Source: Saccharopolyspora erythraea
GTDB lineage: Bacteria; Actinomycetota; Actinomycetes; Mycobacteriales; Pseudonocardiaceae
Direction: 5' to 3'
Assembly (NCBI RefSeq): GCF_018141105.1
Contig: NZ_CP054839.1
Location: forward strand, 7,691,411 to 7,755,410
DNA: 64,000 nucleotides
Below, in pieces: positions 1 through 9,418 of this stretch (position 1 is the first letter of the stretch; each line of letters starts with the position of its first letter). Position numbers and translations under genes: made by a program. Under the pieces are notes generated by a model, which worked only from the letters and a program-made list of their open reading frames with translations, did not search any database and was not told the DNA's origin.

Positions 1-1268
1 TGCGAGGTGCCGAAGAACTCCTTGATCGCGGCCACCACGGGGCGGATGTTGATCAGGGTCTGCGGCGTGATCGCCTCGACGTCCTGGGTGGTCATCCGCT
101 CGCGGACGACCCGCTCCATGCGGGAGAGGCCGACCCGGACCTGGTTCTGGATCAGCTCGCCCACCGTGCGCAGGCGGCGGTTGCCGAAGTGGTCGATGTC
201 GTCGACCTCGACCGGGATGGTCGCGTCGCCGCCCTGGCCGCGGTCGGGCATCTCGGTCTCGCTCGCGTGCAGGCGGACCAGGTACTCGATCGTGGTGACG
301 ATGTCCTCTTCGGTCAGCACGCCCGACTCGAACGGCAGGTCGAGGCCGAGCTTCTTGTTGACCTTGTAGCGGCCGACCCGGGCCAGGTCGTAGCGCTTCT
401 CCTTGAAGAACAGGTTCTCCAGGAGGGTCTGCGCGCTCTCCTTGGTCGGCGGCTCGCCCGGGCGCAGCTTGCGGTAGATGTCGAGCAGCGCCTCGTCCTG
501 ACCCGCGGTGTGGTCCTTCTCCAGGGTCGCCATCAGCGTCTCGGAGAAGCCGAAGCGCTCGCGGATCGCCTCGGCGGTCCAGCCCAGCGCCTTGAGCAGC
601 ACGGTGACCGGCTGGCGGCGCTTGCGGTCGATGCGGACGCCGACGGTGTCGCGCTTGTCGACGTCGAACTCCAGCCACGCACCGCGGCTGGGGATGATCT
701 TGACGCTGTAGACGTCCTTGTCGGTGGTCTTGTCGACCGACTGGTCGAAGTAGACACCAGGGGAACGCACGAGCTGGGAGACCACGACCCGCTCGGTGCC
801 GTTGATGATGAAGGTGCCCTTGTCGGTCATGACCGGGAAGTCACCCATGAACACCGTCTGGCTCTTGATCTCGCCGGTGGTGTGGTTGGTGAACTCCGCG
901 GTGACGAACAGCGGGGCCGCGTAGGTCATGTCCTTGTCCTTGCACTCCTCGACGGAGGCCTTGACCTCGTCGAAGCGTGGGTCGGAGAAAGACAGCGACA
1001 TCGATCCGGAGAAGTCCTCGATGGGGGAGATCTCGCTCAGGACCTCTTCGAGGCCGCCCACGGGATTCTCGTCGCCGGCGTCGACCCGGCGCTGGAACCA
1101 GGTCTCGTCACCGACGAGCCATTCGAAGGACTGGACCTGCAGATCGAGCAGATCGGGTACTTCCAACGGCTCGCGGATGTTGGCGAACGAGACCCGCTTG
1201 GGTGCCCCAGGGATCCCCGACATCATGTTGGAAGCTGCAGAGACCTTGGTCGCGCGGGAGACTGCCAA
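1..1268 (-). CDS. rpoB: RNA polymerase beta subunit, 5' part (runs off the left edge)
   Basis: N-terminal ~422 codons of the beta subunit, which with beta-prime forms the catalytic centre of RNA polymerase. The reverse strand reads [18 protein letters not shown] and later [17 protein letters not shown], the conserved beta lobe/protrusion sequence; the rifampicin-binding region lies beyond the window. The start chosen is TTG at 1268, preceded by GAAGGA six bases upstream; the next in-frame ATGs are internal to conserved sequence. A good promoter lies about 165 nt upstream (1440-1468). Some actinomycetes, including Saccharopolyspora, carry two rpoB paralogues; the visible part does not say which one this is, although its position near rplJL favours the housekeeping copy. 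Confidence 0.96.
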   Translation of the reverse strand, partial: MAVSRATKVSAASNMMSGIPGAPKRVSFANIREPLEVPDLLDLQVQSFEWLVGDETWFQRRVDAGDENPVGGLEEVLSEISPIEDFSGSMSLSFSDPRFDEVKASVEECKDKDMTYAAPLFVTAEFTNHTTGEIKSQTVFMGDFPVMTDKGTFIINGTERVVVSQLVRSPGVYFDQSVDKTTDKDVYSVKIIPSRGAWLEFDVDKRDTVGVRIDRKRRQPVTVLLKALGWTAEAIRERFGFSETLMATLEKDHTAGQDEALLDIYRKLRPGEPPTKESAQTLLENLFFKEKRYDLARVGRYKVNKKLGLDLPFESGVLTEEDIVTTIEYLVRLHASETEMPDRGQGGDATIPVEVDDIDHFGNRRLRTVGELIQNQVRVGLSRMERVVRERMTTQDVEAITPQTLINIRPVVAAIKEFFGTS

Positions 1269-1439
1269 GATGCGTCCTTCCGGGACTCTGAACTGGCTAC
1301 AGTCGCATCAGAAAGCGAAGAGGTCCGGCGGCTCGACTGCCGACCCCGGCCCGCTAACACGGCTGTCAAGGGTGCAATGGCGCCCACGATCCTACGACCC
1401 CCATGCGGGGTAGACGGAAAGAGGGCAGCGCAAAGTAGC

Positions 1440-1468
1440 AGTCTAGCCGGAATGACGCCAGCTCTCAA
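1440..1468 (-). promoter_or_regulatory. Sigma-A type promoter of rpoB
   Basis: On the minus strand TTGAGA (1463-1468) and TAGACT (1440-1445) are separated by exactly 17 bases, a near-consensus housekeeping promoter. The predicted start near 1433 gives a leader of about 165 nt before the TTG start of rpoB. Confidence 0.65.
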
Positions 1469-1540
1469 GGGGGACCCGCCGACGGCGATCCAGCCCCGTG
1501 TCGACGACCAGAGTGAACCCGAGCGGGCCCGCAGTCAAGA

Positions 1541-1592
1541 GATCACGCTTCGATCACCCTCGTGGCGCAAGACACGATCACCGCACGTGATC
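1541..1592. promoter_or_regulatory. Cluster of four GATCAC half-sites upstream of the rpoB promoter
   Basis: GATCAC occurs at 1541-1546, 1552-1557 and 1576-1581, and inverted (GTGATC) at 1587-1592. Spacings are 11, 24 and 11 bases, so pairs sit on the same helix face. The last two form an inverted repeat around CGCAC. They lie 70-130 bp upstream of the rpoB -35 hexamer. An operator array is inferred from the spacing only. Confidence 0.4.
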
Positions 1593-1906
1593 ACTTTAAG
1601 CTACGTCTTGCCTGGTCAGGGCGCTACCCGGCGGTAGCTTCAGACGCTGTTCAGTTTGCTGCGACACGCCCGGATCGGGCACGCGGAAACCCGCCCGCGG
1701 GCGCTGCGGACGCGCGACGGGGATCACAACGCGCGCGGCGTCCAGGATATTCCCCATTCGCCACGTCCGCCCCACCGGACCGCAATTCCGCAAAAACGCC
1801 TCGAACGGTCACCATTCGTGTTCATCTCAACACGGGTGGTGCGGGCTCGTTTCGGAAACGATTCACCGATTTCGATCTTGGTAATCCCGGCCGGGAGTTC
1901 GATCTT

Positions 1907-1925
1907 GCGTTCGCACAGCGAACGC
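1907..1925. promoter_or_regulatory. Inverted repeat in the rpoB-CHAT intergenic region
   Basis: GCGTTCG and CGAACGC flank a five-base spacer (CACAG). It could be a regulator site for the CHAT gene starting at 2346 or a small hairpin; no promoter is recognised next to it. Confidence 0.25.
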
Positions 1926-2345
1926 GCGATCGGATATCGGCCACGTGTCCCGCCGGCAGCCGCACGCGGCTCCGTCCGACGTCGGAGCGGCCTTCGGCGA
2001 GCGCCCGGCGGGACGGGACGTGCGGCCGTCTCCGATCCCGCCCCGCGAGACGGATCGTCCAACTGGCGGTACCCACTACGACGATGTCCGGGACGCTTGT
2101 TGCGACCCGGGCCGATCCGGACGCCGATCCGACGAGGCGCGCGTGCTGGTGGTCGCGACCTGGTAGGAAGGCTGGCGGCGGACATGATCTGGCCGCCGCC
2201 GCCGGCGACGAGGCCGGAGCGGGCCCCGCGCAGTCGCGTGTGGTCCGAACGGGCTACTCGCCACAAGCGAACGCCAGTAACGTGAAACGACCTCGCCACG
2301 CCAGCGGCTGGCACGCGCGCGAGAACCCCACGGGAGAAATGGCCG

Positions 2346-5300
2346 ATGACGGACGATGCAGACCGGCAGAGCGACAGGTTTCGCGGGCTGCAGCGCTGGG
2401 CAGGCGGGAACACCGGATCGCAGAGCAGGACCGACTCCGGTTCCACCTGGTTCTCCAACCCATCCACCGGCCCGCAGCAGCCGCCGCAGGCCGCGCAGCC
2501 GCCCCCGCAGGCCGCGCAGCAGCCGCCCGAGCAGCCCAGGACGCCCGAGCAGCGCTACGCCGCGGCGATCGCCGAGATGAACCGCATCGTCGCGACGCTG
2601 GACTTCGATGCGCTGCACTGGGTCACCGACGTCTTCCGCACCACCGCGAGCGCGCTGCACGAGAGCGACCCGGCGCGTGCCGGCGTGCTGAACAACCTGG
2701 GCAGCGCGGCGCAGCTCACCCACCTGCGGACCGGTGACCGCGCCGACCTCGAGGACGCCGTCGCCTACTACCGCTCGGCCGCGTCGACCGCCCGCGACGA
2801 CGACCCCGACCTGGTGCTCTACCGCTGCAACCTCGCGCTGGCGCTGGCCGACCAGGCCGGCCGGAGCGGCGACGCCGAGGGCGCCGCCGAGAGCATCCGG
2901 GTGGCGCGCGAGGCGGTCGAGGGGACCCCGCGCCGCGACCAGCGCAGGGGCATGGCGCTGGTGCGCCTCGGCAACGCGCTCAAGCTGCACGCCAGGCTGG
3001 CCGACGACCCGAAGTCCGACGACGAGTCGATCAACGTCTTCCGCGAGGCGGTCCGCAGCAGCGCGGCCGGCGACTCCGCGCCGGAGCTGCTGATCAACCT
3101 CGGCTCGGCGCTGCTGCGCCGCTACGAGCGGGCCGCGGCGGTCGAGGACCTGGACGAGGGCATCACCCACCTGAGCACCGGCGCCGGGGCCATGGCCGAC
3201 AGCGACCCGCGCCGCACCGCGCTGTGCCACCTGGCCAACGCGCAGCGGCTGCGCTTCCAGCACAACGGCGACCTCGCCGACCTCAACGCCGCGATCAACG
3301 AGCTGATCGGCGTGCTCGGGGTGCTGGACGCGGGCCACCCGCTGCTGGGCAAGGCGATCTGGAACCTCGCGGCCACGGTCATCGAGCACGTCGACTGCAC
3401 GGGTGAGCCAAGCCAGCTGCGCCGGGTGCTGCGTCCGATCACCCCGGCGGTGCGCGGCATCTCGGGCGACGACGCGGATCGCGCGGTCGCGCTCGCCGGC
3501 TACGGGGCCCTGCTGCGCAGGCACTTCCTGCACGGCGCCGAGGCACCGGTGATCGACGCCGCTGTCACCGCCTGCGAGGCCGCCGCGGACTCGGCCGCGG
3601 ACTCGGCCAAGCGCTACGCGGTGCTCAACTCGCTGGCCACGACGCTGGTGTCCCGCTACGAGCACAGCCCGGACCTGGCCGACCTGGACCGCGCCGAGGA
3701 GGTCGCGCGGGAGGCCGCCGAGCTCTCGCCGCAGGAGAGCAGGCCGCAGCACACCGCGCTGACGCTGCTCGGGCTGGTCACCATGCACCGCTTCCGGCAG
3801 ACCTCCCGGACCCGCGACCTGGAGTCCGCCGTCGACCACTTCGACCGGGCGCTGTCGGCGATGCCCGAGGACGCGCCCGCGCGGGCGGCCGTCGCAACGC
3901 ACCTGGGCCGGGCGCTGCAGACGCTGCACCAGCGTTCCGGCCGCCGCAAGCTCTACCGCTGGGCGCGGCGGATCCTCACCGAGGCGGCGGCGCAGGCCAC
4001 CGCCCCGGCCGATCAGCGGCTGCGCGCGGCGAGCCTGTGCGGCCGGCTCGCCGCGCAGGCGCAGCGCTGGGCCGAGGCGCTGGAGTCGTTCAGCACGGCG
4101 CTGGAGCTGCTGCCGCTGGTCACCAGGGGCAAGCGGGTGGTCGCCTCACCCGGCGTGCAGCAGCGGTGGGCGTTGATCACCGCGGACGCGGCGGCGTGCG
4201 CGGTGGAGAACGGCGAGCCCGAGCGCGCGGTGGAGCTGCTGGAGCACGGCCGGTCGGCGATCCTGGCCGACTTCCTGCCCACCGGTGGCGAGCTGGGCGA
4301 GCTGCACCGCGACCATCCGGACCTGGCCGACGAGGCGGTGCGGCTGCGCAGGCTGCTGGACCGGCCGGACGAGGAACCGGCGCTGGCCGGCCTGGTCGAT
4401 CCCGACCTGGGCAGGCTCACCACCGCGTGGGCGGCGCTGGTCGACGAGGTGCGCGCGATCCCCGGCCACGAGAACCACCTGCGGCCACTGCCCATCGGCG
4501 AGCTCGCGCGGGCGGCCGACGAGGGCGCTGTGGTGCTGGTCAACCTCAGCCGCTACCGCTCCGACGCGCTGATCGTCTTCGGCGGGCGGGTGCTGACCGT
4601 GCCGCTGTCCAAGGCGACGCCGGACTTCGCCGCGACGCAGGCGGCCAACGCCCTCGCGGCGGTCCAGGACCAGGACCCCGAGCCGCTGGCAGAGGCGCTG
4701 GACTGGCTGTGGCAGAACATCACGCGCCCGGTCCTGGACCGGATGGGCTACCTGGGCTCGCCCGGCTCCGGCCAGCGCTGGCCGCGGATCTGGTGGAACG
4801 TGATGGGCGCGGCGGCGTTCCTGCCGGTGCACGCCGCCACCGGGCGCTCCGGCGACAGCGCGCTGGACCGCGTGATCTCCTCTTACACCCCGACCCTGGG
4901 CTGCCTGATCCGCGCCAGGCACCGACCGCACCCGGAAGGCGGCAAGCCGCTGCTGGCGGCGGGTTCGGCCGAGCAGGTCGGCCGCGAGCTGCCGCGGCAG
5001 AACCAGGTGCTGGCGCGGTACTGGCCGACGGCGGCGGTGGTGTCGACGGAGAGCACCAGCCCCACCGACCTGCTCCGGCTGCTGCCGCAGCACCCGTGGC
5101 TGCACGTGTGCGAGCCGAGCACGCAGTACCCGTCGCAGCCCGCGGCGGGCCTGGTCCTGGACCGGGAGGCACCGCACCGCCCGCTGGGCGTGGTCGAGTT
5201 CGGCCAGCTCGCGCTGGAGCAGGCCGAGTTCTGCTACCTGGGCCAGTGCGCGAGCGCCGCCGACACCCCGTCGGCGGCGGCGATGTCGCTGGCCGCGACG

Positions 5301-5522
5301 GTGGCCTTCACCGGCTTCACCCACGTCGTGGGGACGCTGTGGGAGGTCGACGAGGACAGCAGCGTGGAGGCGGTCGCCGACGTCTACAAGACCGCGTTCG
5401 GGCAGGACGCGACGGCCACCGACCACTGCGCCCACGCCCTGCACGACAGCGCCCGGCGGCTGCGCGAGTACTACCCGGACTCGCCCGACCGCTGGGCCGG
5501 GCACGTCCACGTCGGCCCCTGA
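2346..5522 (+). CDS. TPR-repeat protein with C-terminal CHAT (caspase-like) domain, catalytic His replaced
   Basis: A 1058-residue protein. Roughly residues 75-680 are helical repeats of TPR type (recurring blocks with NNLGSA, LVRLGNALK, LLINLGSALLRRYE). Residues ~690-1055 resemble the CHAT peptidase fold found fused to TPRs in actinomycetes, ending with the typical HVVGTLWEVDEDSSVEAVADVYK. In active CHAT proteins the dyad sits in motifs like HFACHG and SAC; here the first reads LHVCEP (His replaced by Glu923) and the second LGQCAS (Cys968 kept). It is therefore probably catalytically dead, or uses another base. No signal peptide, so cytoplasmic. The N-terminal ~60 residues are Pro/Gln-rich linker. 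It is monocistronic, convergent with the mce operon and followed by a shared terminator. CHAT proteins in effector systems cleave partners; no partner is visible here. Confidence 0.8.
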   Translation: MTDDADRQSDRFRGLQRWAGGNTGSQSRTDSGSTWFSNPSTGPQQPPQAAQPPPQAAQQPPEQPRTPEQRYAAAIAEMNRIVATLDFDALHWVTDVFRTTASALHESDPARAGVLNNLGSAAQLTHLRTGDRADLEDAVAYYRSAASTARDDDPDLVLYRCNLALALADQAGRSGDAEGAAESIRVAREAVEGTPRRDQRRGMALVRLGNALKLHARLADDPKSDDESINVFREAVRSSAAGDSAPELLINLGSALLRRYERAAAVEDLDEGITHLSTGAGAMADSDPRRTALCHLANAQRLRFQHNGDLADLNAAINELIGVLGVLDAGHPLLGKAIWNLAATVIEHVDCTGEPSQLRRVLRPITPAVRGISGDDADRAVALAGYGALLRRHFLHGAEAPVIDAAVTACEAAADSAADSAKRYAVLNSLATTLVSRYEHSPDLADLDRAEEVAREAAELSPQESRPQHTALTLLGLVTMHRFRQTSRTRDLESAVDHFDRALSAMPEDAPARAAVATHLGRALQTLHQRSGRRKLYRWARRILTEAAAQATAPADQRLRAASLCGRLAAQAQRWAEALESFSTALELLPLVTRGKRVVASPGVQQRWALITADAAACAVENGEPERAVELLEHGRSAILADFLPTGGELGELHRDHPDLADEAVRLRRLLDRPDEEPALAGLVDPDLGRLTTAWAALVDEVRAIPGHENHLRPLPIGELARAADEGAVVLVNLSRYRSDALIVFGGRVLTVPLSKATPDFAATQAANALAAVQDQDPEPLAEALDWLWQNITRPVLDRMGYLGSPGSGQRWPRIWWNVMGAAAFLPVHAATGRSGDSALDRVISSYTPTLGCLIRARHRPHPEGGKPLLAAGSAEQVGRELPRQNQVLARYWPTAAVVSTESTSPTDLLRLLPQHPWLHVCEPSTQYPSQPAAGLVLDREAPHRPLGVVEFGQLALEQAEFCYLGQCASAADTPSAAAMSLAATVAFTGFTHVVGTLWEVDEDSSVEAVADVYKTAFGQDATATDHCAHALHDSARRLREYYPDSPDRWAGHVHVGP

Positions 5523-5530
5523 TCGCACCC

Positions 5531-5566
5531 GTGACGGCCCGGTGCGGCGGGGCACCGGGCCGTCAC
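5531..5566. terminator. Bidirectional terminator between CHAT gene and mce operon
   Basis: Perfect 15-bp stem (5531-5545 with 5552-5566) and six-base loop lying between the two convergent stop codons, so it can serve both transcription units. No strong T-run on either side, as usual in actinomycetes. Confidence 0.75.
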
Positions 5567-5567
5567 C

Positions 5568-6494
5568 TCAGCGCTGCGTGATCTTGTTGATCTTCCAGCG
5601 ATCGCCCTGCTTCTCCACGCCGACCACGATCTGCGCCGGGCCCACGTTGGTCTGCCCGCTGTCGGTGCGCACGGCCTGCTGGTCGACGAACAGCAGCACC
5701 TCGGCGCGGTCGTCCTGCAGCCGGGTGACCCCGCTGGCCTTGACGGTGGTGGTGACGACCAGCTTCTGCAGCGGCGCCTGCTGCTTGACGGTGGCGAACA
5801 GCCGGTTGTACTCGTCGACCGCCTGGCCGGTGAGGACCTCGTTGGCGGCCCGCTCGGTCTTGGCGGTGTCGGCGAAGTCGTAGGAGAAGACCTTCGTCAC
5901 GGCGTCGCTCACCTGGCCGTTGATCTCGCTGGTCGCCGGGCCGTCGGTCAGCGCGTCGTTGGCGGCGGGCCCGCTCACCTGCAACGAGCGCACCTGCAAC
6001 CCGAACAACAGCGCGAGGACCGCGAACACGGCGGTCGCGACCAGCAGTGCGGTGATGAGCACGCGGTTGCCGCGGCCGGTGCCTTCTTCGTGCGGAAGCG
6101 GCGTGGCCTCCGTCCGCGGTTCGTGGCGCACCTGCTCGGTCACCGACTCCTGCGCAGGGCTTGCGGGCTTCTCTTCGGCAGGCCGGGTGTCCGCGGACTG
6201 GGCGTCAGTCGACTCGACTTTCTCGGAGTCATCGTCGGCATCGGCGTCGTCGATCTCGGCGGACCGCACGGGCGCGACGCCGACCACACCGTTCTCGACG
6301 ACGACTTCCTGCGCGGACTCCGTCGGCTCCGGCTCATCGGCCGTCCCGGTCGGCTCGACGTGCTCAGGCGTCTCCTCGACCTCGGCGGCGGACCGCCCAC
6401 CGGTGCCGGTCCTGCCGTTCTCGGTGGCGCGCCTGCGGAGCCCTGCCACGCGGGGACGGGCTCGGGAGCTTGCGGGCTGGCGGGGATTGGGCAC
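5568..6494 (-). CDS. Mce-associated membrane protein (long form)
   Basis: 308 residues, GTG start at 6494. The first ~140 residues are Ala/Glu/Asp-rich and disordered; one membrane helix follows (VLITALLVATAVFAVLALLF, ~144-163) and then an extracytoplasmic domain of the Mas type (tract FSYDFADTAKTERAANEVLTG; end VVGVEKQGDRWKINKITQR). Mas proteins are encoded at the 3' end of actinobacterial mce operons and are thought to stabilise the transporter. It is the last gene of this operon, 40 bp after the other Mas gene, and ends at the shared terminator. The acidic cytoplasmic extension is longer than usual; its role is unknown. Confidence 0.8.
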   Translation of the reverse strand: MPNPRQPASSRARPRVAGLRRRATENGRTGTGGRSAAEVEETPEHVEPTGTADEPEPTESAQEVVVENGVVGVAPVRSAEIDDADADDDSEKVESTDAQSADTRPAEEKPASPAQESVTEQVRHEPRTEATPLPHEEGTGRGNRVLITALLVATAVFAVLALLFGLQVRSLQVSGPAANDALTDGPATSEINGQVSDAVTKVFSYDFADTAKTERAANEVLTGQAVDEYNRLFATVKQQAPLQKLVVTTTVKASGVTRLQDDRAEVLLFVDQQAVRTDSGQTNVGPAQIVVGVEKQGDRWKINKITQR

Positions 6495-6534
6495 TGGGTC
6501 ACTCCTAGAACTGCGGTGGCACGCGCCGCGCGCG

Positions 6535-7059
6535 TCAGCCGACCGCCACGGTGCCGAGGTTGCTGAGCTTCCACCGGTCGCCGTCGCGGGCCAGCTCGGC
6601 CTGGTAGCGGTTGCGCTTGACCGCGGGTGGCTGGTTCTCCGGCGCGACCGCGACCTCCACGACCGCGATCATCCGCGCCTTGCCCGCCTGCGCGTCCAGC
6701 TCGGTGAGCGCGGCGTCGAGCACCTTGCCTTCGGTCACCGTCCTGGCCTCGGAGATCTTGGCGGCGTTGGCCTGGCGGCCGGCCTGGATCTGGTCGCGCA
6801 GCGGACCCGTCGAGCTGTCCACCCACAGGTCCAGGCCGTGCTGGACGTCGCGGAAGTCGAGCGTGTTGAAGTTGACCACCGCCTGCCTGCCCGCCTCGAG
6901 CGCGGCATCGCGCTCGCGCGCGACGTCCAGCGAGCCGCTGTTCGCCGCGCTCGCCCACGACACGCCGAAGAACCCCGCCGAGATGACGGACACGGCGAGC
7001 GCGGCCGACGCCGCGACCAGCCCCCACCTGGGGTTGCGCCGCGGATTCTCGATGACCAT
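6535..7059 (-). CDS. Mce-associated membrane protein (short form)
   Basis: 174 residues, ATG at 7059 preceded by a GAGGAG-type site. A single N-terminal membrane helix (~13-38) is followed by a compact extracytoplasmic domain with the Mas pattern: VNFNTLDFRDVQHGLDLWVD, a central helical stretch, then a beta-rich end with RDGDRWKLSNLGTVAVG. The ending is clearly related to that of the downstream gene, so the pair probably arose by duplication. It lies 38 bp after mceF in the same operon. It is expected to be an accessory of the Mce lipid importer in the envelope; a specific molecular role is not established. Confidence 0.8.
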   Translation of the reverse strand: MVIENPRRNPRWGLVAASAALAVSVISAGFFGVSWASAANSGSLDVARERDAALEAGRQAVVNFNTLDFRDVQHGLDLWVDSSTGPLRDQIQAGRQANAAKISEARTVTEGKVLDAALTELDAQAGKARMIAVVEVAVAPENQPPAVKRNRYQAELARDGDRWKLSNLGTVAVG

Positions 7060-7097
7060 CGCTCCTCCTCTCGGTTTGCCTGCGGTTCGTCGGCGTC

Positions 7098-8198
7098 CTA
7101 CTGGCCGGGCGCGTTCTGCGCACCGCGCACCGAGGTGTCGCTGCCCGGCGGCTCGGCGCAGTACGCCTGGGTGTTCAGCGGCACCGGGGTCATCTCGTTG
7201 CCCGGCCGCCGCTGCGTGGACTCGTAACCGGCGGTGCAGGGTAGCGGGTCGAAAACGTTGAGCACCAGGCCGAAGTGGGCCCGGCCGTCACCGGGCATCA
7301 CCGAGTTGCTGGCGGTGACCACGGCCGGGTAGAGCGTCATGAGCTGCTCGACGCCGTCCTTGTGGGCCGAGATCAGCTGCGAGGTGCTGGTCAGGTTCGC
7401 CAGCAGCGGCCCGAGCTGGTCGTTCTCCCGGATCAGTCCGCTGACCTGCGCGGCCGCAGGCGGCGCCTGCTGGATCACCGAGCGCAGGTCGCCGTCGGAG
7501 CGCTGCAGTTGCTCGGAGAGCAGCCGCAGGTCCTGGCTGAAGGAGCGGATCGACGAGCCCTGCTCGTTCTGCGTCGCCAGCACCGTCTTGCCGTCGGCAA
7601 GCAGCTGCTTGGTCTGCGGCAGGTGCTGCTGTGCGGCGGCGGTGAACTCGCGGGTGGTGTCGATGACCCGCTGGAGGTTGCCGCCGTTGTCCCGGAAGGC
7701 GGTGCCGAGCTCGTTGACGACCGTGCGAAGCGACTCGGTCGGCACCGACTTGGAGAACGCGTCCAGGTTGGTCATCAGGTCCTCGACCGGCAGCGGCGTC
7801 TGCGTCCGCTCCTGGGCGATCACCGAGCCTTCGCGCAGGTAGGGGCCGCGGTCGGACTTGGGCCGCAGGTCGACGTACTGCTCGCCGACGGCCGAGCGCA
7901 GCGCGACGACCGCCTCCACGTCGGCGGGGATGCGCGTGCCGGAGTCGATGTCCAGCGGCACCTCCACGCCGTCGTGGGTCAGCCGCATGGTGCCGACCCG
8001 CCCGACGGGAACGCCGCGGTAGGTCACCTCGGCGTTGTCGAAGACGCCGCCGGTGTCGGCGAGCTGCATCGTCACGACGTAGCCGCGCGAGCCGAACAGC
8101 CGGTCCAGCCCGGCGTAGCGGGCGCTGGTGTAGCCGACCCCGACCAGGGCGATGGCGAGGAACGCGACGATCTGGAGCCGTACCTTCCGCGAGATCAT
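7098..8198 (-). CDS. mceF: Mce family protein, MceF position
   Basis: 366 residues from ATG at 8198, which overlaps the mceE stop as ATGA and has GGAGGAGA upstream; an in-frame codon at 8228 is less likely. An N-terminal membrane anchor (LQIVAFLAIALVGVGYTSARY) precedes the MlaD/Mce domain (VTMQLADTGGVFDNAEVTYRG, then VPVGRVGTM) and a long helical region rich in Gln that in the family forms the trans-periplasmic tube. Sixth of six Mce subunits, which hetero-hexamerise to carry lipid or sterol to the YrbE permeases. The substrate cannot be told from sequence. Confidence 0.88.
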   Translation of the reverse strand: MISRKVRLQIVAFLAIALVGVGYTSARYAGLDRLFGSRGYVVTMQLADTGGVFDNAEVTYRGVPVGRVGTMRLTHDGVEVPLDIDSGTRIPADVEAVVALRSAVGEQYVDLRPKSDRGPYLREGSVIAQERTQTPLPVEDLMTNLDAFSKSVPTESLRTVVNELGTAFRDNGGNLQRVIDTTREFTAAAQQHLPQTKQLLADGKTVLATQNEQGSSIRSFSQDLRLLSEQLQRSDGDLRSVIQQAPPAAAQVSGLIRENDQLGPLLANLTSTSQLISAHKDGVEQLMTLYPAVVTASNSVMPGDGRAHFGLVLNVFDPLPCTAGYESTQRRPGNEMTPVPLNTQAYCAEPPGSDTSVRGAQNAPGQ

Positions 8199-9418
8199 CT
8201 GTCTCCTCCACCGAAGAGGTTCTCCCACCAGCTACCGGACTCCTTCTCGGGTTCCGGTTTCGGCTGGGGGTGGGTGGTCGGGCTCTGCTCCGGGGCGGGC
8301 TGCTCCGGCGTGAGACCCGGCAGCGGCAGCGGCGGCAACCCGTTCGGCGGGTGGATCAGCGGCTGCCTGCTGCGGCCGAGGTTGTCCAGGATGTTGGTCA
8401 GGTTGAGATCGACGTTGACGTAGAGGTTGGTGTAGTCGCTGCCCTTGATGCCTTCCACGGCGTTGTCCGGGAACGGGAAGGTGAGCAGCACCTCCAGCGA
8501 CTTGGGCAGGTCCTCGCCCGCCGCCGCCAGCTCGCGCAGCGTCGGCGCGAGCTGGTTGAGGTTGTGCACCAGGTCGTCCTTGCTCTGGTCGACCACGTTC
8601 GTGGCGACACCGCTGAGCTTGTCCAGCGACTGGAGCATGGTGACCAGCTGGCCACGCTGCTCGTTGAGGACACGGAGTCCGGGCTCGATGTCGCGCAGGG
8701 CGGTGTCGATGTTGCCGCGCTGGGCGTTGAGGCTGGCGCTGAGCCGGTTGACGCTGTCCAGGGCGCGGGTGATGTCGCCGCGCTGCGCGTCCAGGCCCGC
8801 GACCAGCTCGTCCACGTTGGACAGCAGGCTGCGCACGTCGGACTCGCGGCCCTCCAGCGCGGCGTTGAGCTCCTTGGTGATGTTCTGCAGCTGCGCGACG
8901 CCGCCGCCGTTTAGGAGCATGGACATCGCGCCCAGCACCTCTTCGACTTCGGGGTTGCGGCTGGTGCGCGCCAGGTCGATCACGTCGCCGTCGACCAGTT
9001 TGCCCACCGGCTGCACCGGTTCGGCGGGCTGACCGAGCTCGACGTACTTCTCGCCCAGCAGGCTGGACTGGCGCAGCCGGGCGGTGGCGTTGGCCGGCAG
9101 CCTCACGTCACCGTTGACCTGCACCGTCACCTCGGCCTGCCAGGAGTCCCGGGCGAGCCCGATCTCCGAGACGCGGCCGACCGGCACGTCGTTGACCCGC
9201 ACGCCGGCGTTGGGCACCAGGTCCAGCACGTCCTGGAAGCGCACCTTCACCGTGTAGGGGTCGCTGCCGACGTCGGCGCCGCCGGGCAGCGGCATGCTGT
9301 CGACGCCGCGGAACCCGCAGCCGCTGAGCAGCACGAGCGCCGCCGCGCCCAGCGCGACCAGCCGCACCGTCGCGGACGGCCGCCGCATGCCGCGCGGCCC
9401 TATTCTGCGCGCCATCAC
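8195..9418 (-). CDS. mceE: Mce family lipoprotein, MceE position
   Basis: 407 residues. The signal peptide ends in lipobox LSGC (Cys34), marking the lipid-anchored subunit that is characteristic of the fifth Mce gene (LprK-type). The Mce domain follows (VRFQDVLDLVPNAGVRVNDV, VPVGRVSEIGL), then a helical region with repeated segments NRLSASLNAQRGN / RVLNEQRGQ and a Pro-rich tail (from ~365). Start GTG at 9418 overlaps the mceD stop; ATG at 9415 is an equally placed alternative three bases on. It is expected to stand on the outer face of the membrane as part of the Mce hexamer and channel. Confidence 0.88.
   Translation of the reverse strand: MMARRIGPRGMRRPSATVRLVALGAAALVLLSGCGFRGVDSMPLPGGADVGSDPYTVKVRFQDVLDLVPNAGVRVNDVPVGRVSEIGLARDSWQAEVTVQVNGDVRLPANATARLRQSSLLGEKYVELGQPAEPVQPVGKLVDGDVIDLARTSRNPEVEEVLGAMSMLLNGGGVAQLQNITKELNAALEGRESDVRSLLSNVDELVAGLDAQRGDITRALDSVNRLSASLNAQRGNIDTALRDIEPGLRVLNEQRGQLVTMLQSLDKLSGVATNVVDQSKDDLVHNLNQLAPTLRELAAAGEDLPKSLEVLLTFPFPDNAVEGIKGSDYTNLYVNVDLNLTNILDNLGRSRQPLIHPPNGLPPLPLPGLTPEQPAPEQSPTTHPQPKPEPEKESGSWWENLFGGGDR

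Larger units (their letters stand above)
1269..2345. other. Non-coding divergent region between rpoB and the CHAT gene
   Basis: About 1.1 kb without a convincing gene. It holds the rpoB promoter (1440-1468), a cluster of GATCAC half-sites (1541-1592) and an inverted repeat GCGTTCG-CACAG-CGAACGC (1907-1925). Open frames crossing it have no family resemblance and no ribosome-binding sites. The promoter of the CHAT gene must lie in the right half but I cannot place it. Confidence 0.6.

Noticed and set aside
189-1637. Long plus-strand open frames opposite rpoB and elsewhere
   Set aside because: In high-GC DNA antisense frames stay open. They have no ribosome sites, show Arg/Gly/Ala/Val bias and lie over well-conserved genes.
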